DNA from: Allopusillimonas soli | Lineage (GTDB): Bacteria > Pseudomonadota > Gammaproteobacteria > Burkholderiales > Burkholderiaceae_B | Direction of reading: 5' to 3' | Assembly (NCBI RefSeq): GCF_004153445.1 | Contig: NZ_SDQC01000005.1 | Location: 265,124-329,123, forward strand | Length of the DNA: 64,000 nt | Shown: one piece after another, positions 46,313-56,522 of the stretch | Position numbering within the stretch: position 1 is the stretch's first letter | How the letters are laid out: each line of letters starts with the position of its first letter | Program-made: the position numbers and the translations under genes | Notes under the pieces: model-generated | What the model was told of the DNA's origin: nothing | Databases searched by the model: none | The model's input: only the letters and a program-made list of their open reading frames with translations

Positions 46313-46960
46313 ATGTCCTCTCTCGTCGGAAACCTACACATGACCCACTTGAACGCAGCATTTCACCTTATGCCAGAGCCCGTTACCCTCAGCGGCAACG
46401 GTGTCAGCCTGATCCCGCTCGAGCCGCAGCATGCAGACGCCCTGCGGGACGCCGCCCACGATGGAGATCTCTGGACGTTGCGCGTGACATCGGTGCCTGA
46501 ACCGGGCACCGAAGGTGCCTATATTGAGACGGCGCTGCGGGGGCAGGCGGACGGGCACATGCTGCCTTTCGCCGTCCGCGATGATCTGAGCGGCAAGGTG
46601 ATAGGCACCACGCGCTATCACGATATCGTGCCGGCCATTGCCCGCCTGGAGATCGGCCACACATGGTATGCCAAGCGCTGGCAGCGCACGCACGTCAACA
46701 CCACCTGCAAGCTGCTTCTGCTGCGCCATGCCTTCGAGACGCTTGGCGCCAGCATCGTTGGATGGCGCACCGACAACTACAACTTCGCATCCCAACGCGC
46801 CATCGAACGCCTGGGCGCCCGCAGAGACGGAGTCCTGCGCCATCATGCCTTACGGCGCGATGGCAGCGTGCGCGATACCGTCGCCTACAGCCTGCTGGCT
46901 GGAGAATGGAAGGAAGTGGAAAAGCACCTGGAATACCAGCTGACGCGCCATGCTCACTGA
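46313..46960 (+). CDS. GNAT-family N-acetyltransferase (RimJ/RimL-like)
   Basis: 215 residues. Seen: VTLSGNGVSLIPLEPQHADALRDAA, then GTTRYHDIVPAIARLEIGHTWYAKRWQRTHVNTTCKLLLLRHAFETLGA, where IGHTWYA... carries the acetyl-CoA P-loop region, and WRTDNYNFASQRAIERLGARRDGVLRHH typical of RimJ-type acetyltransferases. Substrate unknown. It overlaps the VWA gene by 11 bases, so the two are translated together. ATG choices at 46313, 46340 and 46370 are possible; the first is used. Confidence 0.85.
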   Translation: MSSLVGNLHMTHLNAAFHLMPEPVTLSGNGVSLIPLEPQHADALRDAAHDGDLWTLRVTSVPEPGTEGAYIETALRGQADGHMLPFAVRDDLSGKVIGTTRYHDIVPAIARLEIGHTWYAKRWQRTHVNTTCKLLLLRHAFETLGASIVGWRTDNYNFASQRAIERLGARRDGVLRHHALRRDGSVRDTVAYSLLAGEWKEVEKHLEYQLTRHAH

Positions 46961-48122
46961 CTTTTTCTATCACCTGCGCGCCCATCGGCTGCCGGTTTCG
47001 GTTCAGGAATATCTGACTCTGCTCGAAGCCTTGCAGGCCGGCGTGATGTCGCCTTCCATCGAAGATTTCTATCACATGGCGCGCATGACGCTGATCAAGG
47101 ACGAAACCCAGTTCGACCGCTACGACCAAGCCTTCGCCGCCTACTATCGGCAGCTGAAGGTGGCCCTGCCCGCCGGCAAGGAAATCCCGCTGGACTGGCT
47201 CATCAAGGAATTCCAGAAAAACCTCACGCCCGAAGAAAAGGCTGCCATCGAGAAGCTTGGCTGGGACAAGCTCATGGAGCTGTTCAAGCAGCGCCTCGAA
47301 GAGCAGAAGGAGCGCCACGCCGGCGGCAGCAAATGGATAGGCACGGGCGGCAGCTCTCCCTTCGGGCATGGCGGCTACCATCCCGAAGGCATACGCGTGG
47401 GCGGGCCGTCGGCCGGCAACCGCACGGCCCTCAAGGTGTGGGAGCGGCGCGAGTATCGCGACTACGACGACCAGCAGGCGTTAGGCACTCGCAACTTCAA
47501 GATGGCCTTGAGACGCCTGCGCCGGTTTGCGCGCGAAGGCGCCGAACTCGAACTCGATCTGGACGACACGATCCGCAGCACTGCACGCAATGCGGGCCTG
47601 CTCGACCTGCAAATGGTGCCGGAGCGGCACAACACAGTGAAAGTGCTGATGCTGCTGGATGTGGGCGGCAGCATGGACGACCACATTGCCCGCGTGGAAG
47701 AACTTTTTTCGGCGGCGCGCAGCGAATTTCGCAATCTCGAGGTGTACTATTTTCACAACTGCCCCTATGAGTCGCTGTGGCAGGACAACCGCCGGCGCCA
47801 TGCCGAGCGCACCGATACCTGGGACATACTGCGCAAATACAACGAAGACTGGCGCCTGATCATCGTGGGCGACGCCACCATGAGTCCCTATGAAATCCTG
47901 CAGCCAGGCGGCTCGGTGGAGCACTACAACAAGGAAAGCGGAGCCACATGGCTGCAGCGCCTGCTCGAGAACTGGCCCAAATCCGTGTGGCTGAACCCTG
48001 AGCCGGCTGGCTACTGGGAGTACCGTCAGTCGATTGCCATCATCAAGAATATTATGCACGACCGCATGTTCAGCGTCACAGTCAGCGGCCTGGAATCGGC
48101 CATGCGCAGCCTGTCCCGCTAG
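46950..48122 (+). CDS. VWA (CoxE-like) domain protein, partner of MoxR
   Basis: 390 residues. Seen: an N-terminal helical region (FFYHLRAHRLPVSVQEYLTLLEAL), a central Gly-rich stretch, and a von Willebrand factor A domain with the MIDAS-type D-x-G-x-S in DVGGSMDDH near residue 237, followed by VGDATMSPYEIL. VWA proteins with MoxR often act in metal-centre assembly such as CO dehydrogenase or nitric oxide reductase maturation. No such target lies next to it except two cytochromes c upstream on the other strand. Confidence 0.9.
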   Translation: MLTDFFYHLRAHRLPVSVQEYLTLLEALQAGVMSPSIEDFYHMARMTLIKDETQFDRYDQAFAAYYRQLKVALPAGKEIPLDWLIKEFQKNLTPEEKAAIEKLGWDKLMELFKQRLEEQKERHAGGSKWIGTGGSSPFGHGGYHPEGIRVGGPSAGNRTALKVWERREYRDYDDQQALGTRNFKMALRRLRRFAREGAELELDLDDTIRSTARNAGLLDLQMVPERHNTVKVLMLLDVGGSMDDHIARVEELFSAARSEFRNLEVYYFHNCPYESLWQDNRRRHAERTDTWDILRKYNEDWRLIIVGDATMSPYEILQPGGSVEHYNKESGATWLQRLLENWPKSVWLNPEPAGYWEYRQSIAIIKNIMHDRMFSVTVSGLESAMRSLSR

Positions 48123-48239
48123 CGCGCGCCCACGCTCTTCGAGGCAGTACAGCTGAACTTTGGCGCAGAGACGGCGTCGAATCGGGCTGCTGTGTTAAAA
48201 GAGCAGAAGTAGTACCCTTACCTCACGGAAGCCTGAGCA

Positions 48240-51233
48240 ATGACCAAGATTCTGCCTAAAGCCCTGGCCCGGGCCAGTGCCCTTTTTCTGTTCACTGCGC
48301 TGGGTGCCATCGCACATGCAGCCAGCCTTCCGCAGGGCGTCACGCAAGGCCCGTCGGTGGAAGGAGTCACGCAATATATGCTGGCCAATGGCCTGAAGGT
48401 GCTGCTTGCGCCCGACCCCTCCAAGCCCAGCACCACGGTAAACATGACGTATCTGGTCGGCGCACGCCAGGAAAACTACGGCCAGACCGGCATGGCGCAT
48501 CTACTTGAGCACATGCTGTTTCGCGGCACGCCCACCACACCTAATGCACTTGCAGAGTTTTCGCGCCGGGGCCTTGCCGCCAACGGCTCCACAACCAGCG
48601 ACCGAACCAACTACTATGCCAGTTTCGCAGCCGATCCGGAAACACTCGACTGGTTCCTCGGATGGCAGGCCGATGCCATGGTCAACTCCCTCATTTCCAA
48701 AAAGGATCTGGACTCCGAAATGACGGTGGTGCGCAACGAAATGGAGCGCGGCGAAAACAACCCCTTCCAGATCCTGCTGCAAAAAATGCAGGCCACTGCC
48801 TACCAGTGGCACAACTACGGGCATAGCACCATCGGCGCCCGCTCGGATGTCGAAAACGTCGATATCAAGCAACTGCAGGCCTACTATCGCGAGTACTACC
48901 AGCCCGACAATGCCGTGCTTATCATTACGGGCCGCTTCGATCCCGACACCACCCTGAAGACCGTTGCGGACGCATTCGGAAAGATCCCCAAGCCCTCTCG
49001 CACGCTGCCCCCGGAATACACAGTCGAACCGGTGCAGGACGGCGAGCGCGCCGTCAGCCTTCGCCGCCATGGCGGCACGCCTATTGTCGCGGCCCTTTAT
49101 CACGCGCCTGCCGCAGGCAGCGACGACTTCACGGCACTGGACCTGGGCGTGTCCATTCTGGCGGACACACCCTCAGGACCGCTCTACCACAACCTGGTCC
49201 GTGAAAACCTGGCTGCCAGCGTATTCGGCTTCTCGGCGGACATGAAGCAGCCTGGCTACGTCTTTTTCGGTGCCCAACTGGAAAACGGCATGGACCAGGA
49301 CAAGGCGCTGTCGGTGCTCGAACAGACGGTTGAATCAGTCGGCAAGCACCCCTTCACCGACCAGCAGCTCGAACGCGTGCGCAATCAGTGGCTGACAGAA
49401 TGGTCTCAAATCTATGCCAATCCGGCACAACTGGCCAGCGCGCTGTCCGAGATGGTGGCAGATGGCGACTGGCGCCTGTTTTTTCTGGCACGCGATCGCA
49501 TCACAAACATGAAGCTGGACGACGTGCAGCGTGTCACCGCCGCCTATCTCACCGCCAGCAATCGCACGAGCGGCAGATACATCCCCACGGCGCACCCCGT
49601 GCGCGCACCCAAGGCTACACAGCCCGACCTGGCGTCCATGCTCAAGGATTACAAGGGCAAGCAGTCAACGGGCCCCGTCACGGCGGCTTTCGATGTATCG
49701 CCCGAAAACATTGATGCCGCAACCGACCGCACTCCCTTGATGCTGCCCAACGGCGAGGTCAAGCTGGCGCTGCTTCCTAAGCCTACGCGCGGTAATCGTG
49801 TGCATGCGAATCTACGCATACAATTTGGCACCGCGGATACGCTGATGGGCGAGCGCGAGGTTGCCACTGCCGTTGCCGCGCTGCTGGATCACGGCACCAC
49901 ATCCATGTCCCGGCAGGAAATCCAGGACAAATACAATGCCCTGCAGGCGCAGGTCGGATTTGGCGGCGGCGGTGGCGTGCTGACCGTGAGCATGTCCACT
50001 GTACGAGAAAACCTTCCCGCGCTGCTCGACCTTGTGCTGCACGTTGTACGCGAGGCCGATTTCCCCACGAGAGAACTGGTTGAGTACCAGCGCCAAGCGG
50101 CGGCGGCCATTTCAAGCGCCATGTCGGAGCCCACGTCTCTGGCCTCGCGCGCCCTGGCCAGGCACGACAACCCTTGGCCAAGGGAAGATGTGCGCTACAC
50201 ACCCACCTTCCAGGAAGAGCGCGACGAAATAGCTGCCTTGACACGCCAGAGCCTGGAGAAATTTCATGCAAAATTCTACGGAACGGGCAATATTCTTTTC
50301 TCCGCGGTGGGCGATTTCGATGCCGAGGCAGTAAAAAAAGCATTGACTCAGGGTTTGAAGGGCTGGCAGGAAGCACCCGCTTATGAACGCGTAGACAATC
50401 CCTTCCATGTGGTGCCGCCGGAGCGTTTCGACATCGATACGCCCGACAAGGCCAATGCGTTCTATCTGGCGACCGCACCTTTGGAACTGCAGGATACAGA
50501 CCCCGACTTTCCTGCCCTGTACTTGGCCAACTATCTTCTGGGCTCATCGGAAACCTCGCGGCTGTGGAACCGCATTCGGGTACAGGACGGCCTGTCCTAC
50601 GATGTACGCAGCCAATTGAGCGCTTCGGCCTATGAGCCGTCTGGCAGCTGGACCATCTATGCAATCCATGCGCCGGAAAACAGCAAGAAGCTCATCGCCG
50701 ACGTGGACGAGGTGCTTCAGAACGTCCTGAGCAAAGGATTCACCGAGCAGGAAGTCCGGGAAGGCGCTCAAGCCTTGCTCAATTATCGCAAGCTGGCGCG
50801 TGCACGCGATGGCACGCTGGCGGCTGCATGGATCAGTTACCTGGACACCGGCCGCACTTTTGCCTGGTCGCAGAAAATCGACGATGCGTTGCGCAAACTG
50901 AATGCAGACACCATCAATACAACCCTGGAACGCTGGCTCAAGCCCAAGCAGTTCAGCGCGGCGCTGGCTGCAGACAAAAGCAAGTGGAACTCGGCACCCA
51001 AACGCCTGGATGCCGAGCCCGCGGCACAGGAGCCCCGGAAGGACACGCCACAGGCAGATATGCCTGCCATCAATGCAACCGCAGAGCAATCGCACGCACC
51101 TGCATCGCCACACTCCGCTAAAACCCGCGGCGCGACGGCGGGCGACGCGGGGACGGGCAGCAAGGGCTCGGTTGCGCCTCAGACCAACAAGGCCAAAGAT
51201 ACGTCTGAACAGGCCAGCGCCGCGGCTGGCTAG
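48240..51233 (+). CDS. M16-family zinc metallopeptidase with two M16 domains
   Basis: 997 residues; secreted to the periplasm by a signal peptide (cleavage near HAASL). Seen: the inverted zinc-binding motif HLLEH at residues 87-91 and the downstream Glu in RNEMERGENN near residue 163, then a second, non-catalytic M16 domain from about residue 510 (FGTADTLMGEREVAT, DGLSYDVRSQL near 780). A disordered Ala/Ser/Pro/Lys/Glu tail of about 80 residues follows residue 910. The stop codon is the first three bases of a 14-bp tandem repeat. Related to YmxG/PqqL-type single-chain pitrilysins. Confidence 0.92.
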   Translation: MTKILPKALARASALFLFTALGAIAHAASLPQGVTQGPSVEGVTQYMLANGLKVLLAPDPSKPSTTVNMTYLVGARQENYGQTGMAHLLEHMLFRGTPTTPNALAEFSRRGLAANGSTTSDRTNYYASFAADPETLDWFLGWQADAMVNSLISKKDLDSEMTVVRNEMERGENNPFQILLQKMQATAYQWHNYGHSTIGARSDVENVDIKQLQAYYREYYQPDNAVLIITGRFDPDTTLKTVADAFGKIPKPSRTLPPEYTVEPVQDGERAVSLRRHGGTPIVAALYHAPAAGSDDFTALDLGVSILADTPSGPLYHNLVRENLAASVFGFSADMKQPGYVFFGAQLENGMDQDKALSVLEQTVESVGKHPFTDQQLERVRNQWLTEWSQIYANPAQLASALSEMVADGDWRLFFLARDRITNMKLDDVQRVTAAYLTASNRTSGRYIPTAHPVRAPKATQPDLASMLKDYKGKQSTGPVTAAFDVSPENIDAATDRTPLMLPNGEVKLALLPKPTRGNRVHANLRIQFGTADTLMGEREVATAVAALLDHGTTSMSRQEIQDKYNALQAQVGFGGGGGVLTVSMSTVRENLPALLDLVLHVVREADFPTRELVEYQRQAAAAISSAMSEPTSLASRALARHDNPWPREDVRYTPTFQEERDEIAALTRQSLEKFHAKFYGTGNILFSAVGDFDAEAVKKALTQGLKGWQEAPAYERVDNPFHVVPPERFDIDTPDKANAFYLATAPLELQDTDPDFPALYLANYLLGSSETSRLWNRIRVQDGLSYDVRSQLSASAYEPSGSWTIYAIHAPENSKKLIADVDEVLQNVLSKGFTEQEVREGAQALLNYRKLARARDGTLAAAWISYLDTGRTFAWSQKIDDALRKLNADTINTTLERWLKPKQFSAALAADKSKWNSAPKRLDAEPAAQEPRKDTPQADMPAINATAEQSHAPASPHSAKTRGATAGDAGTGSKGSVAPQTNKAKDTSEQASAAAG

Positions 51234-51314
51234 GTGCGGCCGGCTAGGTGCGGCCGGCTAGGTGCGGCCGGCTAGGTGCGGCCGGCGAGGTGCGGCCGGC
51301 GAGGTGCGGCCAGC
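51231..51314. repeat. 14-bp tandem repeat (six copies)
   Basis: Unit TAGGTGCGGCCGGC; four identical copies, then two starting GAGG (the last ends AGC instead of GGC). The first copy begins exactly at the TAG stop codon of the M16 peptidase gene. A copy-number change would alter the 3' untranslated region, not the protein. Confidence 0.95.
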
Positions 51315-51362
51315 CAGGCCAACACCTGGTTCCGAGCGCCCCGTCCAGGTCTCGGTTTCATA

Positions 51363-51398
51363 CAAAAAATTGGGCCGGCATATGCCGGCCCGGTTTTT
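51363..51398. terminator. Bidirectional Rho-independent terminator
   Basis: GGGCCGGCATATGCCGGCCC is a perfect 20-bp palindrome with AAAAAAT on the left and GGTTTTTCT on the right, between the convergent M16 peptidase and dnaJ genes, so it can end both. Confidence 0.92.
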
Positions 51399-51417
51399 CT
51401 ATTGAATAAAAGTGCTA

Positions 51418-52533
51418 TCAGGAAAAGAAGTTCTTGACCCGATCCGTCCAGGACTTGCTGTTGGGAGAGTGCTTGGCGCCGCCCTGCTCCAGGGAGGCCT
51501 CGAACTGCCGAAGAATCTTCTTCTGCTCATCGGATAGCCGCACAGGCGTTTCGACCGAAATATGGCAATACAGGTCGCCCGGATAGCTGCCCCGCACGCC
51601 ACGTATTCCCTTGCCGCGCAGCCTGAACAGCTTGCCGGATTGCGTGCCTTCCGGAATGCTGATCTCGCCTTTGCCGGACAGGGTAGGCACTTCCAGGTTG
51701 CCGCCCAATGCGGCGGTCGTGAACGGAATGGTAAGTTCGCAGTGCAGATCGTCTCCATCGCGCTGGAAGATATTGTGCGGCTTGAGATGGATCTCCACGT
51801 ACAAATCGCCCGGAGGCCCGCCGTTAACCCCGGGTTCTCCATTGCCGCTTGAGCGAATACGCATGCCGTCGTCTATACCAGCGGGAATCTTGACCTGCAG
51901 CGTCTTGTTCTTGCGGATGCGGCCCACCCCATCGCATGCTGTGCAAGGATCGGTGATTTCCTTGCCGGTACCGTGACAGGTCGGGCAGGTTTGCTGCACA
52001 CTGAAAAAGCCTTGCTGCATACGCACAGTGCCCACGCCGTTGCAAGTATGGCATGTCTTTGGCGAGGTGCCGGGCTTGGCGCCCGATCCATGGCAGGTAT
52101 CGCAGGTTTCCCAGCTGGGTACCCGGATTTCCGTATCGAAACCGTTGGCTGCCTGTTCGAGTGTGATGTCCAGGGAATACTTCAGATCGGCGCCCCGGTA
52201 TACCTGCGGGCCGCCGCCTCGTCGGCCGCCACCGAATATTTCGCCGAAAATATCACCAAACGCATCGGCAAAACCCGCGGAACCCATGCCCGCGCCCATG
52301 CCGGAATTGGGATCGACGCCCGCATGGCCAAAGCGGTCGTAGGCGCCACGCTTCTGCTCGTCGGAAAGAACTTCGTAGGCTTCCTTGGCCTCCTTGAACT
52401 TTTCCTCAGCCTCCTTGCCCGGATTACGATCCGGGTGGTATTTCATTGCCAGCTTGCGGTAGGCCTTTTTGATTTCATCATCCGAAGCGTTTTTGGCCAC
52501 ACCCAGGATTTCATAGTAATCGCGTTTTGCCAT
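51418..52533 (-). CDS. dnaJ: Chaperone DnaJ
   Basis: 371 residues. Co-chaperone that stimulates DnaK ATPase. Seen: the J domain with HPD in KYHPDRNPG near residue 33, a Gly/Phe-rich linker ([15 protein letters not shown]), four zinc-binding CxxCxGxG motifs ([32 protein letters not shown]) between residues 140 and 200, and a C-terminal substrate domain. The ATG at 52533 gives the family start MAKRDYYE. Downstream of dnaK by 136 bases on the same strand. Confidence 0.97.
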   Translation of the reverse strand: MAKRDYYEILGVAKNASDDEIKKAYRKLAMKYHPDRNPGKEAEEKFKEAKEAYEVLSDEQKRGAYDRFGHAGVDPNSGMGAGMGSAGFADAFGDIFGEIFGGGRRGGGPQVYRGADLKYSLDITLEQAANGFDTEIRVPSWETCDTCHGSGAKPGTSPKTCHTCNGVGTVRMQQGFFSVQQTCPTCHGTGKEITDPCTACDGVGRIRKNKTLQVKIPAGIDDGMRIRSSGNGEPGVNGGPPGDLYVEIHLKPHNIFQRDGDDLHCELTIPFTTAALGGNLEVPTLSGKGEISIPEGTQSGKLFRLRGKGIRGVRGSYPGDLYCHISVETPVRLSDEQKKILRQFEASLEQGGAKHSPNSKSWTDRVKNFFS

Positions 52534-52669
52534 GTGAATTGCTTTGCGTGCGTAACGCCTGTGTATTCTTGGGGCCCGGCATGCGGCCCGGGCCTCGTTG
52601 TGTGAACGAGAACGCCCGATTTCCGGCAAACAGCCAGAAACCGGGCACCATGAGAACTACAAACGAGCC

Positions 52670-54589
52670 TTACTGATCGCGCTTGACCTCTTTGAAGTCG
52701 GCATCGACCACATCGTCTTCAGCGGGCTGCGCATTGCCAGCTCCCTGCTCCGCTGCGGCCTGGGCCTGCATGTCGGCATACATCTTCTCGCCCAGCTTCT
52801 GCGCGGCGGCAGTCAACGCTTCGACCTTGCTGTCGATGGCAGCCTTGTCGCCGTCCTTCAGAACATCCTCGAGTTCCTTGGCGGCGTTCTCAATGGCTTC
52901 CTTCTCACCGGCATCCAGCTTGTCGCCATGCTCTTCCAGTGACTTGCGCGTGGAATGCAGCAAGGCGTCAGCCTGGTTACGGGTAAGCGCCAGTTCGGCC
53001 ACGCGATGGTCTTCCTCGGCATTGGCCTCGGCATCCTTTACCATGCGCTCGATCTCATCATCGCTCAGGCCGGAATTGGCCTTGATGGTGATCTTGTTTT
53101 CCTTGCCCGTACCCTTGTCCTTGGCGGATACGTGCAGGATGCCGTTGGCGTCGATGTCGAAGGTAACCTCGATTTGCGGCGTACCACGCGCTGCGGGCGG
53201 AATGCCTTCGAGATTGAACTCGCCCAACGCTTTGTTGCCCGCGGCAATCTCGCGCTCACCCTGGAACACCTTGATGGTCACGGCCGGCTGGTTGTCGTCT
53301 GCCGTCGAGAACACCTGCGAATACCGCGTGGGTATGGTGGTGTTCTTCTGGATCATCTTGGTCATGACACCGCCCAGCGTCTCGATGCCCAGAGACAGGG
53401 GCGTCACGTCAAGCAGCAGGACGTCCTTGCGATCACCCGCCAGCACGGAACCCTGAATAGCGGCGCCAGCGGCAACTGCCTCATCGGGGTTGATGTCCTT
53501 GCGCGGATCCTTGCCGAAGAATTCCTTGACCTTCTCTTGCACCTTGGGCATACGCGTCATGCCGCCAACCAGAATGACGTCGTCGATTTCCGACACCTTG
53601 ACGCCCGCGTCCTTGATGGCGATGCGGCACGGCTCGATGGTGCGATCGATGAGTTCCTCGACCAGGGCCTCGAGTTTCGCGCGAGTGATCTTCAGGTTCA
53701 GATGCTTGGGGCCCGAAGCGTCGGCCGTAATGTACGGCAGGTTGATCTCGGTCTGCTGAGTGGAAGACAGCTCGATCTTCGCCTTTTCAGCGGATTCCTT
53801 GAGACGCTGCAGCGCCAGCACGTCCTTGGACAGATCAACGCCGCTTTCCTTTTTGAACTCGCCGATGATGTAGTCGATGATGCGCTGGTCGAAGTCTTCG
53901 CCACCCAGGAAGGTATCCCCATTGGTGGACAGGACTTCGAACTGCTTTTCACCGTCGACATCGGCGATTTCGATGATGGAGACGTCGAACGTGCCACCGC
54001 CCAGGTCGTACACCGCTATCTTGCGGTCGCCCTTTTCGCTCTTGTCCATGCCGAAGGCCAGCGCCGCCGCAGTCGGCTCGTTGATGATGCGCTTGACGTC
54101 CAGCCCCGCAATGCGGCCTGCATCTTTGGTGGCCTGGCGCTGGCTGTCGTTGAAGTAGGCCGGCACCGTGATGACAGCCTCGGTGACTTCCTCGCCCAGG
54201 TAGTCCTCGGCAGTTTTCTTCATCTTGCGCAGAACGTCGGCCGATACTTGGGGAGGCGCCAGCTTCTTGCCTTGGGCCTCGACCCATGCGTCGCCGTTGT
54301 CAGCCTTGATGATGCTGTACGGCATAAGGTCGATGTCTTTCTGGACGGCCTTTTCGTCAAACTTGCGGCCGATAAGGCGCTTTACGGCAAACAGCGTGTT
54401 CCTGGGATTGGTGACGGCCTGGCGTTTTGCAGGCGCGCCGACCAGGATCTCGCCGTCCGGCATATAGGCCACGATGGAAGGCGTGGTGCGCGCGCCCTCG
54501 GCATTTTCGATAATCTTGACGCTGGTGCCATCGATGACGGCCACACAACTGTTGGTTGTGCCCAGGTCAATACCAATAATTTTGCCCAT
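52670..54589 (-). CDS. dnaK: Chaperone DnaK (Hsp70)
   Basis: 639 residues. ATP-dependent chaperone. Seen: [14 protein letters not shown] at the start, [24 protein letters not shown], the phosphate loop [27 protein letters not shown], and the substrate-binding domain from about residue 390 ([14 protein letters not shown]). A perfect sigma-32-type promoter lies upstream (54,643-54,670). GrpE and DnaJ genes flank it on the same strand. Confidence 0.98.
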   Translation of the reverse strand: MGKIIGIDLGTTNSCVAVIDGTSVKIIENAEGARTTPSIVAYMPDGEILVGAPAKRQAVTNPRNTLFAVKRLIGRKFDEKAVQKDIDLMPYSIIKADNGDAWVEAQGKKLAPPQVSADVLRKMKKTAEDYLGEEVTEAVITVPAYFNDSQRQATKDAGRIAGLDVKRIINEPTAAALAFGMDKSEKGDRKIAVYDLGGGTFDVSIIEIADVDGEKQFEVLSTNGDTFLGGEDFDQRIIDYIIGEFKKESGVDLSKDVLALQRLKESAEKAKIELSSTQQTEINLPYITADASGPKHLNLKITRAKLEALVEELIDRTIEPCRIAIKDAGVKVSEIDDVILVGGMTRMPKVQEKVKEFFGKDPRKDINPDEAVAAGAAIQGSVLAGDRKDVLLLDVTPLSLGIETLGGVMTKMIQKNTTIPTRYSQVFSTADDNQPAVTIKVFQGEREIAAGNKALGEFNLEGIPPAARGTPQIEVTFDIDANGILHVSAKDKGTGKENKITIKANSGLSDDEIERMVKDAEANAEEDHRVAELALTRNQADALLHSTRKSLEEHGDKLDAGEKEAIENAAKELEDVLKDGDKAAIDSKVEALTAAAQKLGEKMYADMQAQAAAEQGAGNAQPAEDDVVDADFKEVKRDQ

Positions 54590-54642
54590 GATGTTATTAC
54601 CCTGCTATAAATTTTGAATATGTAAACAAGCTGATGAAAGCC

Positions 54643-54670
54643 AGATGGGGACGTCTGTCGGGATTTCAAG
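54643..54670 (-). promoter_or_regulatory. Sigma-32 (heat-shock) promoter of dnaK
   Basis: On the minus strand CTTGAAA, 13 bases, CCCCATCT: an exact match to the RpoH consensus (CTTGAAA and CCCCATNT). It ends 54 bases before the dnaK start. Confidence 0.9.
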
Positions 54671-54737
54671 GCTGCGCGCCGCAATTTTTGCTGAGACGGC
54701 CTTCCCGGTCGCCACGGCCACACCCCCTGCCGCCGCT

Positions 54738-55331
54738 TTATCCTTGCTGGCCTGGGCCGGCAGAAACCATGACCAGCGCGGGCCTCAGCACACGCTCGGA
54801 AATGGTGTAGCCCTTTTGAAGCAACTGAACGACTGTGCCCTCTGGCTGGCTGGAAGGAACCGACGATATGGCCTGATGCTGGTGCGGATCGAACTTGTCG
54901 CCCTCGGCTGGCGCCACTTCCTTCATGAGGTTGCGCTCGAACGCGGTATTGAGTTGGCGCAAGGTGGCTTCGACCCCTTCCCGCCATGCTTCCGCAGTCT
55001 GATCCGTCAGCGCCAAGGCAGCTTCAAGGCTGTCCCTGACGGGAATGAGACTCTCGGCAAACGATTCCGTGCCAAACTTGCGGGCCTTGGCCACGTCTTC
55101 CTGTGCACGGCGGCGAATGTTTTCCACCTCGGCGCGCGCGCGCAGCAGGTCCTCGTGGTAGGCTGCCACGCGCTCCTGGGCGTCGGCCAGCAATGCCGAC
55201 AGGTCTTCGGCGGATGCCTGTTCACCCGGTTCGGCGGCATTACCGCCGGCATCATTGACCTCAAGCTGCTCAGAGGTGTCCACCGATGGACCCTGTTGCT
55301 GCGGGTCTAAGGGTTTCTGGGGTGCCGACAT
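54738..55331 (-). CDS. grpE: Nucleotide exchange factor GrpE
   Basis: 197 residues. Seen: an acidic N-terminal tail of about 45 residues, a long helical coiled coil ([28 protein letters not shown] near residues 50-78), the central [16 protein letters not shown] and the C-terminal [13 protein letters not shown] and [26 protein letters not shown], diagnostic of GrpE. It exchanges ADP for ATP on DnaK. Lies 148 bases upstream of dnaK on the same strand. Confidence 0.96.
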   Translation of the reverse strand: MSAPQKPLDPQQQGPSVDTSEQLEVNDAGGNAAEPGEQASAEDLSALLADAQERVAAYHEDLLRARAEVENIRRRAQEDVAKARKFGTESFAESLIPVRDSLEAALALTDQTAEAWREGVEATLRQLNTAFERNLMKEVAPAEGDKFDPHQHQAISSVPSSQPEGTVVQLLQKGYTISERVLRPALVMVSAGPGQQG

Positions 55332-55377
55332 AAAAGAATCTCCACAAAACTGATGTAATTGGTCGCAATAAAAGGCA

Positions 55378-55405
55378 GTTGGGGGCGCATGCCCCCAATT
55401 TCAAG
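55378..55405 (-). promoter_or_regulatory. Sigma-32-like promoter of grpE inside a palindrome
   Basis: On the minus strand CTTGAAA, 13 bases, CCCCCAAC. The -10 and the spacer lie in a perfect 20-bp palindrome TTGGGGGC-GCATGCCCCCAA (55,379-55,398), so the same DNA can form a hairpin. It ends 47 bases before the grpE start. Confidence 0.75.
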
Positions 55406-55469
55406 CTCAAGACCGCATGGGATTTTACTCGGGCCGTGCGGCAAGCCCTGCAGGTCTGGCCACGTGCCC

Positions 55470-56522
55470 TCAGGTTTGCCAGCCGGCCAGGCTCTGGCGG
55501 ATGAAAGAAGCGAACCCCTCTGCCCACCTGGCATCGCCATTCAAGCAAGGAATGTAACGAAACGCCTGCCCTCCTTCGGAAAGAAAGGCATCACGGCACT
55601 GCATCTGGATTTCCTCCAGGGTTTCGAGGCAATCGGCCAGAAAGCCCGGACACATAACGTCCACCCGCTGTACACCTTCCCGTGCCCAGGCGCGCAACGT
55701 GGGTTCAGTATAAGGTTTGAGCCACTCCTGGGCGCCGAAGCGGCTCTGGAAGGAGACATGCACCAGATGCCCGTCCGGCCCGAGCCGCCCGCGCAGTGCC
55801 TGAGCGGTTTCCATACAGTCGCGATGATAGGGATCGCCTCGCGCCACGGTAACACGAGGCAGCCCATGGAAGCTGAGCAGCAGACGGTCGGGCATGCCGT
55901 GCTCGTCCCAGTGCCGCCGAACGGACTCGGCCAGGGCGTCGATGTAGGCTGGCAAAGTGTTGTAGCGCTTCAGGAATCGCAGTTCGGGCTGATTGCGCAG
56001 GCGCGCGGCATACGCGGCCACTTTGTCCACAGCCGTTGCCGTGGTGCTTGCTGCGTATTGGGGATACATGGGCACCACCAGCATGCGTTCGCAACCTTGC
56101 GCCCTCAGCGCGTCCATTGCCGAAGCCACCGAAGGGTTGCCGTACCTCATGGCCAACCCGACGCGCACGGCGTCTTCGCCGCCCAGGTGCTGCTGCAGGC
56201 CCTGCGCCAGCCTCTGGCTATAGACCAGCAGCGGCGAACCTTCCTCAAGCCAGATTTCGCGGTATCGCGGGGCCAGCGCATGAGGCCGGCGCAGCACCAC
56301 CACGGTTCTCAGGATGGGTTGCCAAAGCCACTGAGGGATTTCGATGACGCGCCGATCCGACAGAAACTCGATGAGATAGCGCCGGATGGATGCCGGCGTC
56401 GGCGCATCAGGCGTACCGAGGTTGACGAGCAGCACGCCCAGGGGGCCGTGCGGGCGCGGCGCGGGCGCCGGCGCGAAGGCGTCGGGGTCCTGCGGCTCGG
56501 CCAGAAAACGAGATTCAGGCAT
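55470..56522 (-). CDS. hemH: Ferrochelatase
   Basis: 350 residues. Inserts ferrous iron into protoporphyrin IX. Seen: [15 protein letters not shown], the signature LLSFHGLPR with the catalytic His near residue 210, and [17 protein letters not shown] near residue 294. An N-terminal tail of about 25 residues precedes the conserved core. It overlaps hrcA by eight bases and lies in the usual hrcA-hemH-grpE order. Confidence 0.96.
   Translation of the reverse strand: MPESRFLAEPQDPDAFAPAPAPRPHGPLGVLLVNLGTPDAPTPASIRRYLIEFLSDRRVIEIPQWLWQPILRTVVVLRRPHALAPRYREIWLEEGSPLLVYSQRLAQGLQQHLGGEDAVRVGLAMRYGNPSVASAMDALRAQGCERMLVVPMYPQYAASTTATAVDKVAAYAARLRNQPELRFLKRYNTLPAYIDALAESVRRHWDEHGMPDRLLLSFHGLPRVTVARGDPYHRDCMETAQALRGRLGPDGHLVHVSFQSRFGAQEWLKPYTEPTLRAWAREGVQRVDVMCPGFLADCLETLEEIQMQCRDAFLSEGGQAFRYIPCLNGDARWAEGFASFIRQSLAGWQT

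Noticed and set aside
51231..51314. Short CRISPR-like repeats
   Set aside because: Units of 14 bp are contiguous with no spacers and no cas genes, so this is a simple tandem repeat.
52955..54610. 551-residue open frame on the plus strand opposite dnaK
   Set aside because: It is the classic antisense shadow of an Hsp70 gene in GC-rich DNA. No conserved domain, and dnaK on the other strand is unambiguous.
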